Positions 33,847 through 43,707 of a stretch of DNA of 64,000 bases are shown here, in pieces. The translations under genes and the position numbers were made by a program. Where the stretch lies: the NCBI RefSeq assembly GCF_016722965.1, contig NZ_JAEQNB010000003.1, positions 434,001 through 498,000 on the forward strand. The letters run 5' to 3'. The notes under the pieces were generated by a model. That model had not been told where the DNA came from. It worked only from the letters and a program-made list of their open reading frames with translations, and ran no database searches. Origin of the DNA: Tumebacillus amylolyticus. GTDB lineage: Bacteria > Bacillota > Bacilli > Tumebacillales > Tumebacillaceae. Every line of letters begins with the position of its first letter. Position 1 is the stretch's first letter.

Positions 33847-33875
33847 TTAGACGCTTGAAGATTCCATCAATTGCA
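33847..33875 (-). promoter_or_regulatory. ECF-type promoter of the first sigma gene
   Basis: TGCAAT (33870-33875), 16-base spacer, CGTCTAA (33847-33853) on the minus strand. The -10 is identical to that before the second ECF sigma gene (49062-49068) and the spacing is the same. This matches ECF promoter style (TGWAAC-N16-CGTC). Confidence 0.7.
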
Positions 33876-33958
33876 CCCTTATGTAAAATTTCTCACGTGT
33901 CAAATCTCGACAAAGGGATTTGAAGTGAGTGTCTTGTATTAAAAAAACATGCCTCCTG

Positions 33959-33977
33959 AACGCTATGGCATAGCGTT
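33959..33977 (+). promoter_or_regulatory. Perfect palindrome upstream of glgB
   Basis: AACGCTAT-GGC-ATAGCGTT, 8-bp arms, 25 bp before a TATAAT -10 at 34002-34007. The position just upstream of or over the -35 suggests an operator for the glycogen operon. No known regulator motif was recognised. Confidence 0.5.
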
Positions 33978-34061
33978 TAGATGTGGTAAACTAGATAGAA
34001 GTATAATTTACCTTTTCTTTATATGTAATTATTATCCTTGTTAAAAGCAGGTGGAAAGTGC

Positions 34062-35984
34062 ATGTCGGTCTGTATGCCAAGTGAGTATGATCTGTTTCTG
34101 TTTCACCAAGGCAACTTGACACAGAGCTACCGAACGATGGGCGCACACCCCGCTGTGCTGCAAGGCGTGGAGGGTGTACGCTTCACAGTCTGGGCCCCCA
34201 ATGCCCGTGCCGTGCGGGTCGTGGGAGACTTTAACGATTGGTCTGGAGATCAGCACGAATTAACACGAGTGACCGACCCCGGCGTCTGGTCCGGCTTCAT
34301 CCCGGACTTGCCCATCGGCACCCTCTACAAGTACGAATTGCTCACCCAAACCGGTGAGGTCTTGCTGAAATCAGACCCCTACGCGTTTCACGCCGAAGTT
34401 CGACCGAACACCGCCTCGCGCGTGTACGACTTGAACGGCTATTCGTGGGGAGACCAAACTTGGCAACGCAAACAGAAGCAGCTGCAGAAAAAGCCGGTCT
34501 ACAACCGTCCCGTCAACATCTACGAAGTCCACCTTGGCTCTTGGAAGAAAAAACAAAACGGTGAGTTCTACACCTACCGCGAACTGGCCGACGAACTTCT
34601 CGATTATGTGTGCGACCTCGGCTATACCCATCTCGAACTGATGCCGCTCGCCGAGCATCCTTACGACCGTTCATGGGGCTACCAGATTACCGGCTACTTC
34701 GCGGTGACGTCCCGATTCGGCACCCCGCACGACTTTATGTATTTCGTCGACCAAGCGCACCAGCGTGGTCTCGGCGTCATCCTCGATTGGGTGCCCGGCC
34801 ACTTTACCAAGGACGCACACGGTCTGCGCCGCTTCGACGGGACTCCGTGTTACGAGTACGCCGATTGGCGCAAAGCGGAGAAGCCGCAGTGGGGCACGCT
34901 GTCGTTTGACTTCGGTCGTCCGGAAGTGATCTCCTTCTTGATCTCCAACGCGTTGTTCTGGATGGACGTCTACCATCTCGACGGCCTGCGCATCGACGCC
35001 GTCGCTTCGATGCTCTACTTGAACTTCTGCAAACCGAACGGCGAATGGTCTCCCAACATCCACGGGGGTACAGAGAATTTGGAAGCGGTGGAGTTCCTGC
35101 GAAAACTCAATGAAGTGATGTTCGAATCCTATCCACACGCATTGATGATGGCGGAGGACTCGACCGAATGGCCGCTGGTCTCACGCCCGACCTACCTCGG
35201 GGGACTCGGCTTTAACTTCAAATGGAACATGGGTTGGATGAACGACATCCTCAAGTACATGGAAACACAACCGACCCGCCGCCAACACCACCACGACCTG
35301 CTGACATTTTCCATCCTCTATGCGTACTCCGAGAACTTCCTGCTCCCGCTCTCGCATGACGAAGTCGTGCATGGCAAGAAGTCGCTCTTAAACAAAATGC
35401 CGGGCGACTATTGGCAGAAGTTTGCCAATCTTCGGGTTTTATACGGCTATATGTACACCCATCCGGGCAAAAAACTGCTCTTCATGGGCGGCGAGTTCGG
35501 TCAATATGATGAATGGAAAGACGAGACCGAACTGGACTGGGGCTTGCTGGACTACGAGAAACACCACCAGATGCGCACATTCGTCAGAGACCTGAACCAC
35601 CTGTACCGTGAGGAACCCGCCCTCTGGGAACTAGACCACGAACCGAGCGGATACCAATGGATCGATGCCGACAACAAACACCAAAGCATCGCCCTCTACC
35701 GCCGGATCGGGAAAAAACCTTCTGACCAAGTCATCGTGCTTTGCAACTTCCACACGATGGAGCACCGCGACTTCCGATTGGGCGTGCCCAAATCCGGCAA
35801 GTACGTCGAGGTGTTGAACAGCGACGATCCGCGCTACGGCGGCTCCGGAAAACTCAACCCCGGCGTTCTGTCCACACTGAAACACGGGATGCACAACCAA
35901 CCGTACAGCCTCCGCATCACCGTCCCCCCACTTGGGATCGTGATGCTCAAGAAGCAGAAAGCACAACGAAAGGGGAAATCGTAA
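34062..35984 (+). CDS. glgB: 1,4-alpha-glucan branching enzyme
   Basis: GH13 enzyme that introduces alpha-1,6 branches in glycogen. 640 residues. An N-terminal CBM48 domain (about 30-115; [20 protein letters not shown]) precedes the catalytic barrel. Nucleophile Asp312 in DGLRIDAV, acid Glu365 in MMAEDSTEW and the transition-state Asp433 in [10 protein letters not shown] are all present. Start at ATG 34062 behind AGGTGG (7 bases); an upstream TTG at 34038 is less likely. First gene of glgB-glgC-glgD-glgA; its TAA overlaps the glgC ATG. Confidence 0.96.
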   Translation: MSVCMPSEYDLFLFHQGNLTQSYRTMGAHPAVLQGVEGVRFTVWAPNARAVRVVGDFNDWSGDQHELTRVTDPGVWSGFIPDLPIGTLYKYELLTQTGEVLLKSDPYAFHAEVRPNTASRVYDLNGYSWGDQTWQRKQKQLQKKPVYNRPVNIYEVHLGSWKKKQNGEFYTYRELADELLDYVCDLGYTHLELMPLAEHPYDRSWGYQITGYFAVTSRFGTPHDFMYFVDQAHQRGLGVILDWVPGHFTKDAHGLRRFDGTPCYEYADWRKAEKPQWGTLSFDFGRPEVISFLISNALFWMDVYHLDGLRIDAVASMLYLNFCKPNGEWSPNIHGGTENLEAVEFLRKLNEVMFESYPHALMMAEDSTEWPLVSRPTYLGGLGFNFKWNMGWMNDILKYMETQPTRRQHHHDLLTFSILYAYSENFLLPLSHDEVVHGKKSLLNKMPGDYWQKFANLRVLYGYMYTHPGKKLLFMGGEFGQYDEWKDETELDWGLLDYEKHHQMRTFVRDLNHLYREEPALWELDHEPSGYQWIDADNKHQSIALYRRIGKKPSDQVIVLCNFHTMEHRDFRLGVPKSGKYVEVLNSDDPRYGGSGKLNPGVLSTLKHGMHNQPYSLRITVPPLGIVMLKKQKAQRKGKS

Positions 35985-37141
35985 TGCAACGCAAGGAAAT
36001 CATCGCAATGCTGCTCGCAGGTGGCGAAGGTCGTCGTCTCGGCGCGCTCACGCAAAAACTGGCCAAGCCAGCTGTTCCCTTTGGCGGGAAGTACCGCATT
36101 ATCGATTTCACCCTTAGCAACTGCTCAAACTCCGGCATCGACACGGTCGGCGTGCTGACCCAATACCAACCGCTGATCTTGAACTCCTATCTCGGCATCG
36201 GCACCTCATGGGACCTCGACCGCGCCAACGGCGGTGTGACGGTCCTCCCGCCCTATGTCCAGCAAAAGGGCGGCAACTGGTACAAAGGCACCGCCAACGC
36301 CATTTTCCAAAACATGTTCTACATCGAGCGTTACAACCCACAGTACGTGCTCGTCATCTCCGGCGACCACATCTACAAAATGGACTACGACAAGATGCTC
36401 GATGAGCACAAAAAGCGCGGCGCGGAAGCGACCATCGCATTGATCGAAGTACCCTGGCAAGAAGCAAGCCGTTTTGGCGTCATGAACGTCGACGGAGCGG
36501 ACCGCATCACCGAATTCGAGGAAAAACCGAAAAACCCCAAAACCAACCTCGCTTCGATGGGGATCTACATTTTTAACTGGGACGTGTTGAAAAGCTACCT
36601 CGTGCGCGATGACGAGAATCCCTACTCCTCCAACGACTTCGGCAAAGACATCATCCCGCGTATGTTGCAAGAAGAACGAGACCTCTACGCACACCGCTTC
36701 CAAGGATACTGGAAGGACGTCGGCACCATCGAGTCGCTCTGGGAAGCGAACATGGACTTGCTCGAAGCGTACCCGACACTCAACTTGCATGACAACGAAT
36801 GGCGCATCTACTCCGTCAACCCGAATCAACCGCCGCAATACATTGCACCTTACGCTTCGGTCAAGCAATCCTTGGTCAACGAAGGCTGCATGGTGTTTGG
36901 CAACGTCGACCACTCTGTCCTGTTCTACGGCGTACACGTCGGAGAGAAGTCGATGATCAAGGATTCGATCATCATGCCAAACGTCCGCATCGGCCAGAAC
37001 GTGAAAATCTACAAAACGATCATCGCAGAAGGCACTGTGATCGGAGACAACTGCACCATCGGCGTCGAAGGAGAACATGCGCCGATCACGTTGATTGGGG
37101 AAGACTCGTTCATCCCGGCCAACGCGAAGATCAAGAACTAG
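35984..37141 (+). CDS. glgC: Glucose-1-phosphate adenylyltransferase, catalytic subunit
   Basis: Makes ADP-glucose from ATP and glucose-1-phosphate. 385 residues. The nucleotide-binding loop [15 protein letters not shown] near residue 10, [24 protein letters not shown] and [15 protein letters not shown] are intact. The C-terminal left-handed beta-helix (about 290-385) carries hexapeptide repeats ([21 protein letters not shown]). Start ATG overlaps the glgB stop by one base, with AAAGGGG upstream, so translation is coupled. The paired GlgD suggests a heteromeric enzyme as in Bacillus. Confidence 0.97.
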   Translation: MQRKEIIAMLLAGGEGRRLGALTQKLAKPAVPFGGKYRIIDFTLSNCSNSGIDTVGVLTQYQPLILNSYLGIGTSWDLDRANGGVTVLPPYVQQKGGNWYKGTANAIFQNMFYIERYNPQYVLVISGDHIYKMDYDKMLDEHKKRGAEATIALIEVPWQEASRFGVMNVDGADRITEFEEKPKNPKTNLASMGIYIFNWDVLKSYLVRDDENPYSSNDFGKDIIPRMLQEERDLYAHRFQGYWKDVGTIESLWEANMDLLEAYPTLNLHDNEWRIYSVNPNQPPQYIAPYASVKQSLVNEGCMVFGNVDHSVLFYGVHVGEKSMIKDSIIMPNVRIGQNVKIYKTIIAEGTVIGDNCTIGVEGEHAPITLIGEDSFIPANAKIKN

Positions 37142-37167
37142 GACTGAGGACCAGGAGGAACCATTTC

Positions 37168-38274
37168 ATGAAAAACGTGATCGGTGTCATCAACCTCGGC
37201 AAGCCGCACTCCATGCTCGACGACTTGACCCGCAACCGCTCCATCGCTTCTGTGCCGTTTGGCGGACGTTACCGCTTGATCGACTTCACCCTCTCCAACA
37301 TGGCGAACACCGGCATCTCCAAAGTCGCCGTGTTCACGCTCAACAAATCCCGTTCGCTGATGGACCACTTGGGCTCCGGCAAGGAGTGGCAATTGGACCG
37401 CAAGATCGGCGGCTTGTTCGTGCTCCCGCCCGCCATCGAATTCCCGACCCAAGAATACAAAGGCGACCTGCAAAACTTCCACGGCCACATCGACTACTTC
37501 AACCGCTCCAAGGAAGAGTATGTCATCGTCTGCCGCAGCCACATGATCTGCAACGTCAACTATGCAGAGGCCCTGCAATTCCACATCGACTCGGAAGCTG
37601 ACATCACCATGCTCTACAACCGTGTGGACCCGGACACCGTAGACCTCTCGAACTGCTACCAAGTAGAGGTAGACGAACACCAACGCGTGCGCGGCATGTC
37701 TTCAGACTTCGACACCGGCAACGTCTACATGGAAACGTTCATCATCAACAAATCCCTGCTCGTTGAATTGATCGAGCAATGTGCAGAGAATGAACAATAC
37801 GACTTGACGGAGAGCTTGCTCATCCAAAACATCAACAACGTCTCCGTCCACGCCTTCCAGCACCAAGGTCACCTCTCGATCATCAACTGCACGACTTCCT
37901 ACTACAACCAAAGCATGCGCCTCTTGGACCCGGAAGTTTGGAAAGGTTTGTTCTTCCAACCGGGATTGGTCTACACCAAGATCAAAGACGAGCCGCCGAC
38001 CAAATACATCGAAACGGCAGATGTGCGCAACTCGTTGATCGCCAACGGATGCATCGTTCAAGGTCAAGTGGAGAACTCGATTCTCTTCCGCGGAGTCAAA
38101 GTCGCCAAGGGCGCCGTCATTCGCAACTCGATCATCATGCAGGAGTGCGAAATCGGCGCAGACGCCGTGGTCGAAAACATGATCCTCGACAAGGAAGTCT
38201 GCATCAAGCGCGGTCAATCTCTGATCGGCAATGCCACAGAACCGGTCGTGATCAACAAACGCAGCACCATCTGA
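37168..38274 (+). CDS. glgD: Glucose-1-phosphate adenylyltransferase, regulatory subunit GlgD
   Basis: 368 residues, paralogous to GlgC. Catalytic residues are degenerate: the N-terminus has MKNVIGVINLGKPHSMLDDL in place of the GGxGxRL loop, and the later catalytic motifs are changed. This is the hallmark of GlgD, which modulates GlgC in an enzyme complex. PFGGRYRLIDFTLSNMANTG is conserved. The C-terminal beta-helix runs from about 285. AGGAGG lies 8 bases before ATG 37168; gap of 26 bases from glgC. Confidence 0.95.
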   Translation: MKNVIGVINLGKPHSMLDDLTRNRSIASVPFGGRYRLIDFTLSNMANTGISKVAVFTLNKSRSLMDHLGSGKEWQLDRKIGGLFVLPPAIEFPTQEYKGDLQNFHGHIDYFNRSKEEYVIVCRSHMICNVNYAEALQFHIDSEADITMLYNRVDPDTVDLSNCYQVEVDEHQRVRGMSSDFDTGNVYMETFIINKSLLVELIEQCAENEQYDLTESLLIQNINNVSVHAFQHQGHLSIINCTTSYYNQSMRLLDPEVWKGLFFQPGLVYTKIKDEPPTKYIETADVRNSLIANGCIVQGQVENSILFRGVKVAKGAVIRNSIIMQECEIGADAVVENMILDKEVCIKRGQSLIGNATEPVVINKRSTI

Positions 38275-38290
38275 TGCAGGAGGGGACGAG

Positions 38291-39736
38291 ATGAAGATCT
38301 TGCATGTCGCTTCGGAAGGAGCGCCTTTTATCAAAACAGGCGGGCTGGCCGATGTGATCGGGGCTCTGCCGCAAGAACTTGCCCGTCAAGAACTGGACGT
38401 GCGGGTAATACTTCCAAAGTATTCCAAAATCCCGGAACACTTCCGCAACCGTATGGAATTGCAGTATGTTCTCCATGTGCCGGTCGGCTGGCGCAACCAA
38501 TACTGCGGAATTGAAGTCCTCAAAGACAACGGGATCACCTACTACTTCCTCGACAACGAATACTATTTCAAGCGCGACGGCGCCATCTACGGGCACGCGG
38601 ATGAAGCGGAGCGATTCGCTTTCTTCTCCCGAGCGGTGTTGATGGCCCTGCCGCACCTCGAAGGATTCCGCCCAGATGTGCTGCACTGCCACGATTGGCA
38701 AGCCGGACTGGTGCCGTTTCTCTTGAAAGTGGACTTCCAGCACGACCCCTTCTACCACGAAATCAAGACGGTCTACACCATCCACAACCTGCTCTACCAA
38801 GGCGTGTTCCCAAGCTCCGTGCTCGGCGACCTGATCGGACTTGGCAACGAACACCTCGCAGACGACGGGATCGGCTACTACGACTCCCTCAACTATATGA
38901 AGGGCGGGTTGAACTTCGCAGACAAAGTCACGACCGTATCCGTTACCTACGCCCGCGAGGTCCAAACCGACTTTTACGGTGCCACCCTCGACGGTCTCTT
39001 GCGCAAGCGTCGCGAAGACCTCGTAGGCATCGTGAACGGAATCGACTATGACAGCTACAACCCTGCGACGGACGGCAACCTCCCCGTGCATTTTTCAAAC
39101 GACGGGTCGATTGAGGAAGTTCTCAAAGCCAAGGAGCAGAACAAAGTCCACTTGCAAGAGGAACTGGGTCTCCCCATACGCGTTGACGTCCCGATGATCG
39201 CGATCATCTCCCGTTTCGTCGAGCAAAAAGGCTTCGACCTGATCCTCCACGTGTTGCCGGAACTCCTGCAACACGATGCCCAACTGATCATCCTCGGCAC
39301 CGGAGACGCGCATTACGAGCAAGCTTTCCTCGATGCGGCGCGGCAGCACCCGCATCTTGTCTCCACGCAGATCAAATTCGACGAAGGATTTGCCCGCCGT
39401 ATCTACGCAGCTTCCGACCTGTTCTTGATGCCCTCGAAGTTTGAACCGTGCGGCCTCTCTCAGCTGCTCGCCCTGCGCTATGGCTCTGTCCCCATCGTCC
39501 GCGAGACGGGCGGTTTGGTGGACACTGTGCAGTCCTACAACGAAGAGACTCACGTTGGCAACGGCTTCTCGTTTGCGAACTACAACGCCCACGACATGCT
39601 CCACACCATCCAACGTGCCGTCTCGCTCTGGCACGACCGCCACACCTGGGAGCAGATCATCGAGAACGGCCGCCAACGCGACTTCTCCTGGTCAGAATCG
39701 GCGAAACAGTACCGCGACCTCTACCAACATGTCTAG
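38291..39736 (+). CDS. glgA: Glycogen synthase (ADP-glucose type, GT5)
   Basis: Elongates alpha-1,4-glucan from ADP-glucose. 481 residues, normal length. The ADP-glucose-binding KTGGLADV has Lys15; HCHDWQAGLVPFLLK, the GT-B hinge region and the C-terminal FEPCGLSQLLALRYGSVPIV with RETGGL are intact. GCAGGAGG precedes the ATG by 8 bases; 16 bases after glgD. It ends the glg operon and is followed by a strong terminator. No glycogen phosphorylase gene is here; the neighbouring GH15 gene may act in breakdown. Confidence 0.97.
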   Translation: MKILHVASEGAPFIKTGGLADVIGALPQELARQELDVRVILPKYSKIPEHFRNRMELQYVLHVPVGWRNQYCGIEVLKDNGITYYFLDNEYYFKRDGAIYGHADEAERFAFFSRAVLMALPHLEGFRPDVLHCHDWQAGLVPFLLKVDFQHDPFYHEIKTVYTIHNLLYQGVFPSSVLGDLIGLGNEHLADDGIGYYDSLNYMKGGLNFADKVTTVSVTYAREVQTDFYGATLDGLLRKRREDLVGIVNGIDYDSYNPATDGNLPVHFSNDGSIEEVLKAKEQNKVHLQEELGLPIRVDVPMIAIISRFVEQKGFDLILHVLPELLQHDAQLIILGTGDAHYEQAFLDAARQHPHLVSTQIKFDEGFARRIYAASDLFLMPSKFEPCGLSQLLALRYGSVPIVRETGGLVDTVQSYNEETHVGNGFSFANYNAHDMLHTIQRAVSLWHDRHTWEQIIENGRQRDFSWSESAKQYRDLYQHV

Positions 39737-39740
39737 AAAA

Positions 39741-39780
39741 AGAGAACCACCGCCGCGCTCGCGGCAGTGGTTCTTTTTTT
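39741..39780 (+). terminator. Terminator of the glg operon
   Basis: AGAACCACCGCCGCG-CTCG-CGGCAGTGGTTCT type hairpin followed by seven T. Confidence 0.92.
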
Positions 39781-39788
39781 CACCTCCG

Positions 39789-39802
39789 TGTAAGCGATTA
39801 CA
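39789..39802 (+). promoter_or_regulatory. CcpA-type cre site upstream of the GH15 gene
   Basis: TGTAAGCGATTACA matches the catabolite-responsive element consensus TGNAANCGNTNNCA at every fixed position. It lies 80 bases before the GH15 start and directly after the glg terminator, so it most likely places the GH15 gene under carbon catabolite control. Confidence 0.75.
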
Positions 39803-39881
39803 TGTTAAGGTGATTTTATTTTTCCGAATTTCGTGGTAAATTAAGAGACAAGAGATTGAAACGAGGGGTGAGAACGAACTT

Positions 39882-40880
39882 ATGAATACTCTTCATTCCG
39901 TGTTGGAGACGATGAGACTTGAGAACGGCGCGTACACCGCATCCACCTCTTCCGATTACAGCTACGTGTGGATTCGCGACGTTGTCTACTGTGTGCTGCC
40001 ATACTTGCAGACCGACTGCGAGCGGTACACGACCGCGTTCTATGCGTTGTTCGACCTGTTCCGCCGCTACGAGTGGAAGCTGGACATCCATACCCAGCAG
40101 AAGCCTGCCTACCTCTACGAACACATCCACGCCCGCTACAACAAAGACCTCACCGAGCGCATGGAACCCTGGGGACATGCCCAGAACGACTCCATCGGCC
40201 TGTTCCTCTGGGGCGTCGGCGAGGGCGTGCGCGTGGGCAAGCGCATGTTCCGCGACACGATGGACCGAGCAATTCTGCAGAAGTTGGTCAACTACTTGCA
40301 GACTCTTGAATACTGGGAAGCGCACGACAACGGCATGTGGGAGGAGAACATGGAAGTGCATGCTTCTTCGATCGGAGCCTGTGTTGCCGGACTGCGGGCG
40401 GTCAAGATGCTCGCGTATGTGCCGGATTGGTTGATCGAGAACGGCGAGCGCACCCTGCGCCACCTCCTGCCCCGCGAAAGTGCCACCAAGGAAACCGACC
40501 TCGCCCTGCTTTCCCTGATCTACCCCTACCAACTGGTCGACCGCAACATGGCGAAACGCATCCTCGCGATGGTCACCGGACAATTGGAGCGCACCTACGG
40601 CGTGATTCGCTACAAGCACGACCTCTACTACAAAGACGAGCAAGAAGCGGAGTGGTGTTTCGGGTTTCCGTGGCTTGGCATGTGTTACGCCGTGCTTGGC
40701 GAAGACGAGATGGCACGCGCGTATTGGGTGAAGACCCAGCGCATCATCCCCGAAGACGGCCAAGTCCCAGAGCTCTACACCGGCGGCAAGACACCGAACG
40801 GCAACACCCCGCTGGCGTGGGCGGTCGCCATGACGATGCTCTTGAAGCGCCAAATTACCAAGGAAGACATTCCGATCTGA
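39882..40880 (+). CDS. Glycoside hydrolase family 15 (glucoamylase-like) protein
   Basis: 332 residues, short for GH15 because the N-terminal beta-sandwich is missing; only the (alpha/alpha)6 barrel is present. Typical GH15 blocks: DYSYVWIRDVVYCVLPYL near the N-terminus, the general acid Glu in NGMWEENMEVHASSIG (about 150-155), EAEWCFGFPWLGM, and the base Glu in VPELYTGGKTPNGNTPLAW (about 295). No signal peptide, so it is cytosolic and may trim glycogen or maltodextrins. The start has GAGGGG about 13 bases upstream. It follows the glg operon, separated by a terminator and a cre site. Confidence 0.82.
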   Translation: MNTLHSVLETMRLENGAYTASTSSDYSYVWIRDVVYCVLPYLQTDCERYTTAFYALFDLFRRYEWKLDIHTQQKPAYLYEHIHARYNKDLTERMEPWGHAQNDSIGLFLWGVGEGVRVGKRMFRDTMDRAILQKLVNYLQTLEYWEAHDNGMWEENMEVHASSIGACVAGLRAVKMLAYVPDWLIENGERTLRHLLPRESATKETDLALLSLIYPYQLVDRNMAKRILAMVTGQLERTYGVIRYKHDLYYKDEQEAEWCFGFPWLGMCYAVLGEDEMARAYWVKTQRIIPEDGQVPELYTGGKTPNGNTPLAWAVAMTMLLKRQITKEDIPI

Positions 40881-40926
40881 AAAAAAGGGAGTCTGGCCCG
40901 CGCCGCGGATCAGACTCCTTTTTTTC
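40881..40926. terminator. Bidirectional terminator between GH15 and mocA-like genes
   Basis: GGGAGTCTG...CAGACTCC hairpin with an inner CCGCGCCGCGG arm, A-run before and T-run after; it sits between convergent genes. Confidence 0.88.
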
Positions 40927-41527
40927 GTTGAAGCAGGGTTTGGTAGTCCTCTTCAGTATCCACGTCTGCGAACAGCAGGGTGTCGGAAAACGGAACGAGG
41001 ACACCGTCGGCGTGACGACCTCGCAAGATGTTTCGTGCGCCTTGGTCCCCTTGAAGAGACAGCAAATCGGGAAAAAGTGACTTGGAGAGAAGTACCGGCG
41101 GGCGGGCGACACCGTCGAGAGAGGCGGCGACGAACGCGGGGGGCGGGTCGGTGGTTTGGAAACGATCAATCAGGGAGTTGATCATCTCCGACGTCACCAA
41201 GGGCTGGTCGGCGAGCAAGATCAAAACACCCTCCGCCCCCCGCTCTTGCGCCGCTCGCACACCGCTGATGATCGACCGCGACTGCCCCCGCCAAGAGACT
41301 GGACAGTGAAGGAGCGAGAGACGGGTGCCAACCTCAGGCTCTACATCTGTCGGCAACCACTCCGGACGACCTGCCTCCCGCGTCACCGCCAAGACCTCCT
41401 CTATCCGCGATTCCATCGCCGCCTCCAAGGCCCAACTCCCGAGAGGTCGCCCTCCTAGTGGTAGTGAAAGTTTGTGACCTTGCAAACGGCTGCTCAAACC
41501 GGCGGCGAGATACAGGCAAACGATCAT
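40910..41527 (-). CDS. Molybdenum cofactor nucleotidyltransferase (MocA-like)
   Basis: 205 residues, MobA-like NTP transferase fold. N-terminal LAAGLSSRLQGHKLSLPLGG replaces the canonical AAGxSxRMGxxK; ILLADQPLVTSEMINSL holds the metal-binding Asp, and GDQGARNIL is the GD motif. Relatives attach CMP or similar to molybdopterin before insertion into hydroxylases of the xanthine dehydrogenase type. The ATG overlaps the stop of the xdhC-like gene by four bases (ATGA). Last gene of the operon, so it probably matures the cofactor of the enzyme encoded upstream. Confidence 0.86.
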   Translation of the reverse strand: MIVCLYLAAGLSSRLQGHKLSLPLGGRPLGSWALEAAMESRIEEVLAVTREAGRPEWLPTDVEPEVGTRLSLLHCPVSWRGQSRSIISGVRAAQERGAEGVLILLADQPLVTSEMINSLIDRFQTTDPPPAFVAASLDGVARPPVLLSKSLFPDLLSLQGDQGARNILRGRHADGVLVPFSDTLLFADVDTEEDYQTLLQRKKGV

Positions 41528-42408
41528 GACCGCGCCCCCCTGCACCTGCGAGCTTGAACCAACTCTGCGACGATGCTCACCGCAATCTCCTCCGGCCCTT
41601 CTGCACCGATGGCGAGACCGACGGGGGAATGCACGATCTCCGGCACTTCCACTTCTTGGCCACCAAGCAGTCGTGCCGTCCGTCTGCGTGGACCGAGAAC
41701 ACCGAGATAGCGCAGGTCGTGCGCGAGAAGCCCTCGCAACAGCAAGCGGTCATGTTGATAGTGGTGTGTCATCAACACCACATAATCTCTTGCCGTCAGC
41801 TCCACCCGACTGAGCAACAACTCTGCCCGGTCCACAACCAAACTCTCCGCTTTCGGAAACCACTCTTTTTTACAAAATCCCTCCCGCCAGTCTGCCACCG
41901 TGACGGAGAATCCCGCCTGTGTCGCCATCGTTGCCACCGGTCGGGCATCCGGACCGGCTCCCAACAACACCAGACGGGGACGAGGCTCATAGCGCTGTAC
42001 AAACTCGCCCCCGTCATACCGCTTGCAAACTTCCACCTCCTCGCCGCGCTCCAATTTTTCTCGCACGAATTCCAACTCCGCACGCAACCGCCCATCCAAC
42101 GGCTCCAACAACACCGTCACTTGGCCGTTGCAGCCCGGCCCCTGGCCCCACGACAGATCGTCTTCCGCTCGTAGATCGAACACCACCGTCTGCGCCACTC
42201 CGCGACTCCAAACCGACGCCACGCGTTCGGCCACGTCCTGCTCCAAACAGCCCGCACTCAACACCCCGCACGTCGTGCCGTCGGCAAAAAACACCATCAC
42301 CGCCCCCGCCTTGCGATACGCCGAGCCCTCCACATGCACGATCGTTGCCAGAAGACCCGGTGTCTCGCATTCGGCGACCACCTGCAACAAGCGTGGCACA
42401 TCTGTCAT
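41524..42408 (-). CDS. XdhC/CoxI-family molybdenum hydroxylase maturation factor
   Basis: 294 residues. The N-terminal XdhC/CoxI domain (about 5-100) has HVEGSAYRKAGAVMVFF and GVLSAGCLEQDV. The C-terminal Rossmann domain (about 140-290) has PRLVLLGAGPDARPVATMA and YLGVLGPRRRTARLL. XdhC binds molybdenum cofactor, assists its sulfuration and hands it to the large subunit. It starts one base after the 2Fe-2S gene stop and overlaps the mocA-like gene; clearly one operon. Confidence 0.92.
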   Translation of the reverse strand: MTDVPRLLQVVAECETPGLLATIVHVEGSAYRKAGAVMVFFADGTTCGVLSAGCLEQDVAERVASVWSRGVAQTVVFDLRAEDDLSWGQGPGCNGQVTVLLEPLDGRLRAELEFVREKLERGEEVEVCKRYDGGEFVQRYEPRPRLVLLGAGPDARPVATMATQAGFSVTVADWREGFCKKEWFPKAESLVVDRAELLLSRVELTARDYVVLMTHHYQHDRLLLRGLLAHDLRYLGVLGPRRRTARLLGGQEVEVPEIVHSPVGLAIGAEGPEEIAVSIVAELVQARRCRGARS

Positions 42409-42409
42409 C

Positions 42410-42883
42410 TTACGACTCCTCCTCGCGCACCACCGACTTCACCGCTTCGTGAATTTCGTGGTAGGAGGTGCAACGGCACAAGTTGGACTGCAACCATTCC
42501 TTGATCGTCGCCTCATCCGCACGAGGATGTTGGTTGATCAACCCTTGCGCGTTGCAGAGAAACCCCGGTGTGCAGAATCCGCACTGAAACGCCCAGTGTT
42601 TGACGAAGGCATCTTGCACAGAGGAGCCTCGAAGTCCCTCCACTGTCGTAACCTTGCGCTCATGCACCTCCACCGCCAACGTCAGGCAGGAATTGAGCGG
42701 TGTCCCGTCCACCAACACCGTGCAGGAACCGCAGTCCCCGTTTTCACAACCGGATTTCGTCCCCGTCAGCCCCAACTGCTCCCGCAACACGTAGAGCAGC
42801 GTATCGGCCGCCCGTACATGGAGGTTGTAGGTTTCTTCGTTCACATGTACGCGCAACCCGTATCGCCCCGTAACCTCCTTCAT
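42410..42883 (-). CDS. Molybdenum hydroxylase 2Fe-2S subunit (CoxS/XdhC type)
   Basis: 157 residues with two [2Fe-2S] clusters. The plant-type ferredoxin cluster uses [10 protein letters not shown] and a later Cys in PLNSCLTL (residues about 45-70). The second, all-helical cluster uses CGFCTPGFL and the distal [10 protein letters not shown] (about 105-145). It passes electrons from the molybdenum site to FAD. The start ATG overlaps the upstream FAD-subunit stop by four bases. No N-terminal signal; cytosolic. Confidence 0.95.
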   Translation of the reverse strand: MKEVTGRYGLRVHVNEETYNLHVRAADTLLYVLREQLGLTGTKSGCENGDCGSCTVLVDGTPLNSCLTLAVEVHERKVTTVEGLRGSSVQDAFVKHWAFQCGFCTPGFLCNAQGLINQHPRADEATIKEWLQSNLCRCTSYHEIHEAVKSVVREEES

Positions 42884-43707
42884 CGGTACTGTCCTCCTTC
42901 CAACTTCATCAACGCTTCACGCAAGGTGTTGTGCAACACAAACACCCGATAGTCAGCCGATCCGAGATAGTCGTTGACCACCGGCCCGGGCAAATGGCGG
43001 ATCGCTTCGGAGATTCGCGCCTCCAACGAAACTCCCGACTGATTCAACACCGCTTCCATCTCCCAAGATCGAAACGGCGCTTCACACACCCCGCTGAACG
43101 CCGCTCGCACCCCTTGCCCGTCGTGAACGAGCGCGAGACGAACGAGTGGGTAATCGACTTCCTCCTGCTTGGTTTTCTTGATCGTCACAGACTGCCAGCG
43201 TGTCGCCTGTCGCTCCGTCCAGACTTGCACCAACAGCTCCCCCGGTTCCACCTGCAAGTCGTGCATAGGCACAACCCGATTGCCTTGCCACCCCGCCACC
43301 ACCGCATAACTGTCTCCCAACAAAAACGGCAACACCGCTTCTCGATATGGAATCGCCGCACAGAGGTTGCCGCCGAGCGTTATTTTGTTGCGCGTCGTGT
43401 GGTCCGCCGTATGCCGCAACACCTCACCCAGCAGGGGAAAAACGCCCGACTCCGTCACCCGATTCAACGTCAACGCCGCCCCGAGCACCAACTGATCTCC
43501 CGACCACCCCAACGCGTTGCACTCCGGGATGCTCTTGATATCCAAAACTGCGTCTGTAACCAAATGTCCAATCCGTCCAAACGTAATGATTTCCGTACCC
43601 CCGGAAAAGTAGATCGGTTGACGCCCCTCCGCTCTCAGAGCATGAAACTTCTCCACCGCTTCTTGAATGCTGTGCGGACGATAGTACTCAAAGTCAAACG
43701 GGATCAT
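42880..43707 (-). CDS. Molybdenum hydroxylase FAD-binding subunit (CoxM type)
   Basis: 275 residues, FAD_binding_5 domain followed by the CO_deh_flav_C domain. FAD contacts are expected in [11 protein letters not shown] (about 38-48) and [20 protein letters not shown] (about 105-125), which replaces the usual TIGGNLA(N)ASPAAD. Start ATG 43707 overlaps the stop of the large-subunit gene by four bases and has GAGGAGG just upstream. The C-terminal domain starts around 160. Confidence 0.9.
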   Translation of the reverse strand: MIPFDFEYYRPHSIQEAVEKFHALRAEGRQPIYFSGGTEIITFGRIGHLVTDAVLDIKSIPECNALGWSGDQLVLGAALTLNRVTESGVFPLLGEVLRHTADHTTRNKITLGGNLCAAIPYREAVLPFLLGDSYAVVAGWQGNRVVPMHDLQVEPGELLVQVWTERQATRWQSVTIKKTKQEEVDYPLVRLALVHDGQGVRAAFSGVCEAPFRSWEMEAVLNQSGVSLEARISEAIRHLPGPVVNDYLGSADYRVFVLHNTLREALMKLEGGQYR

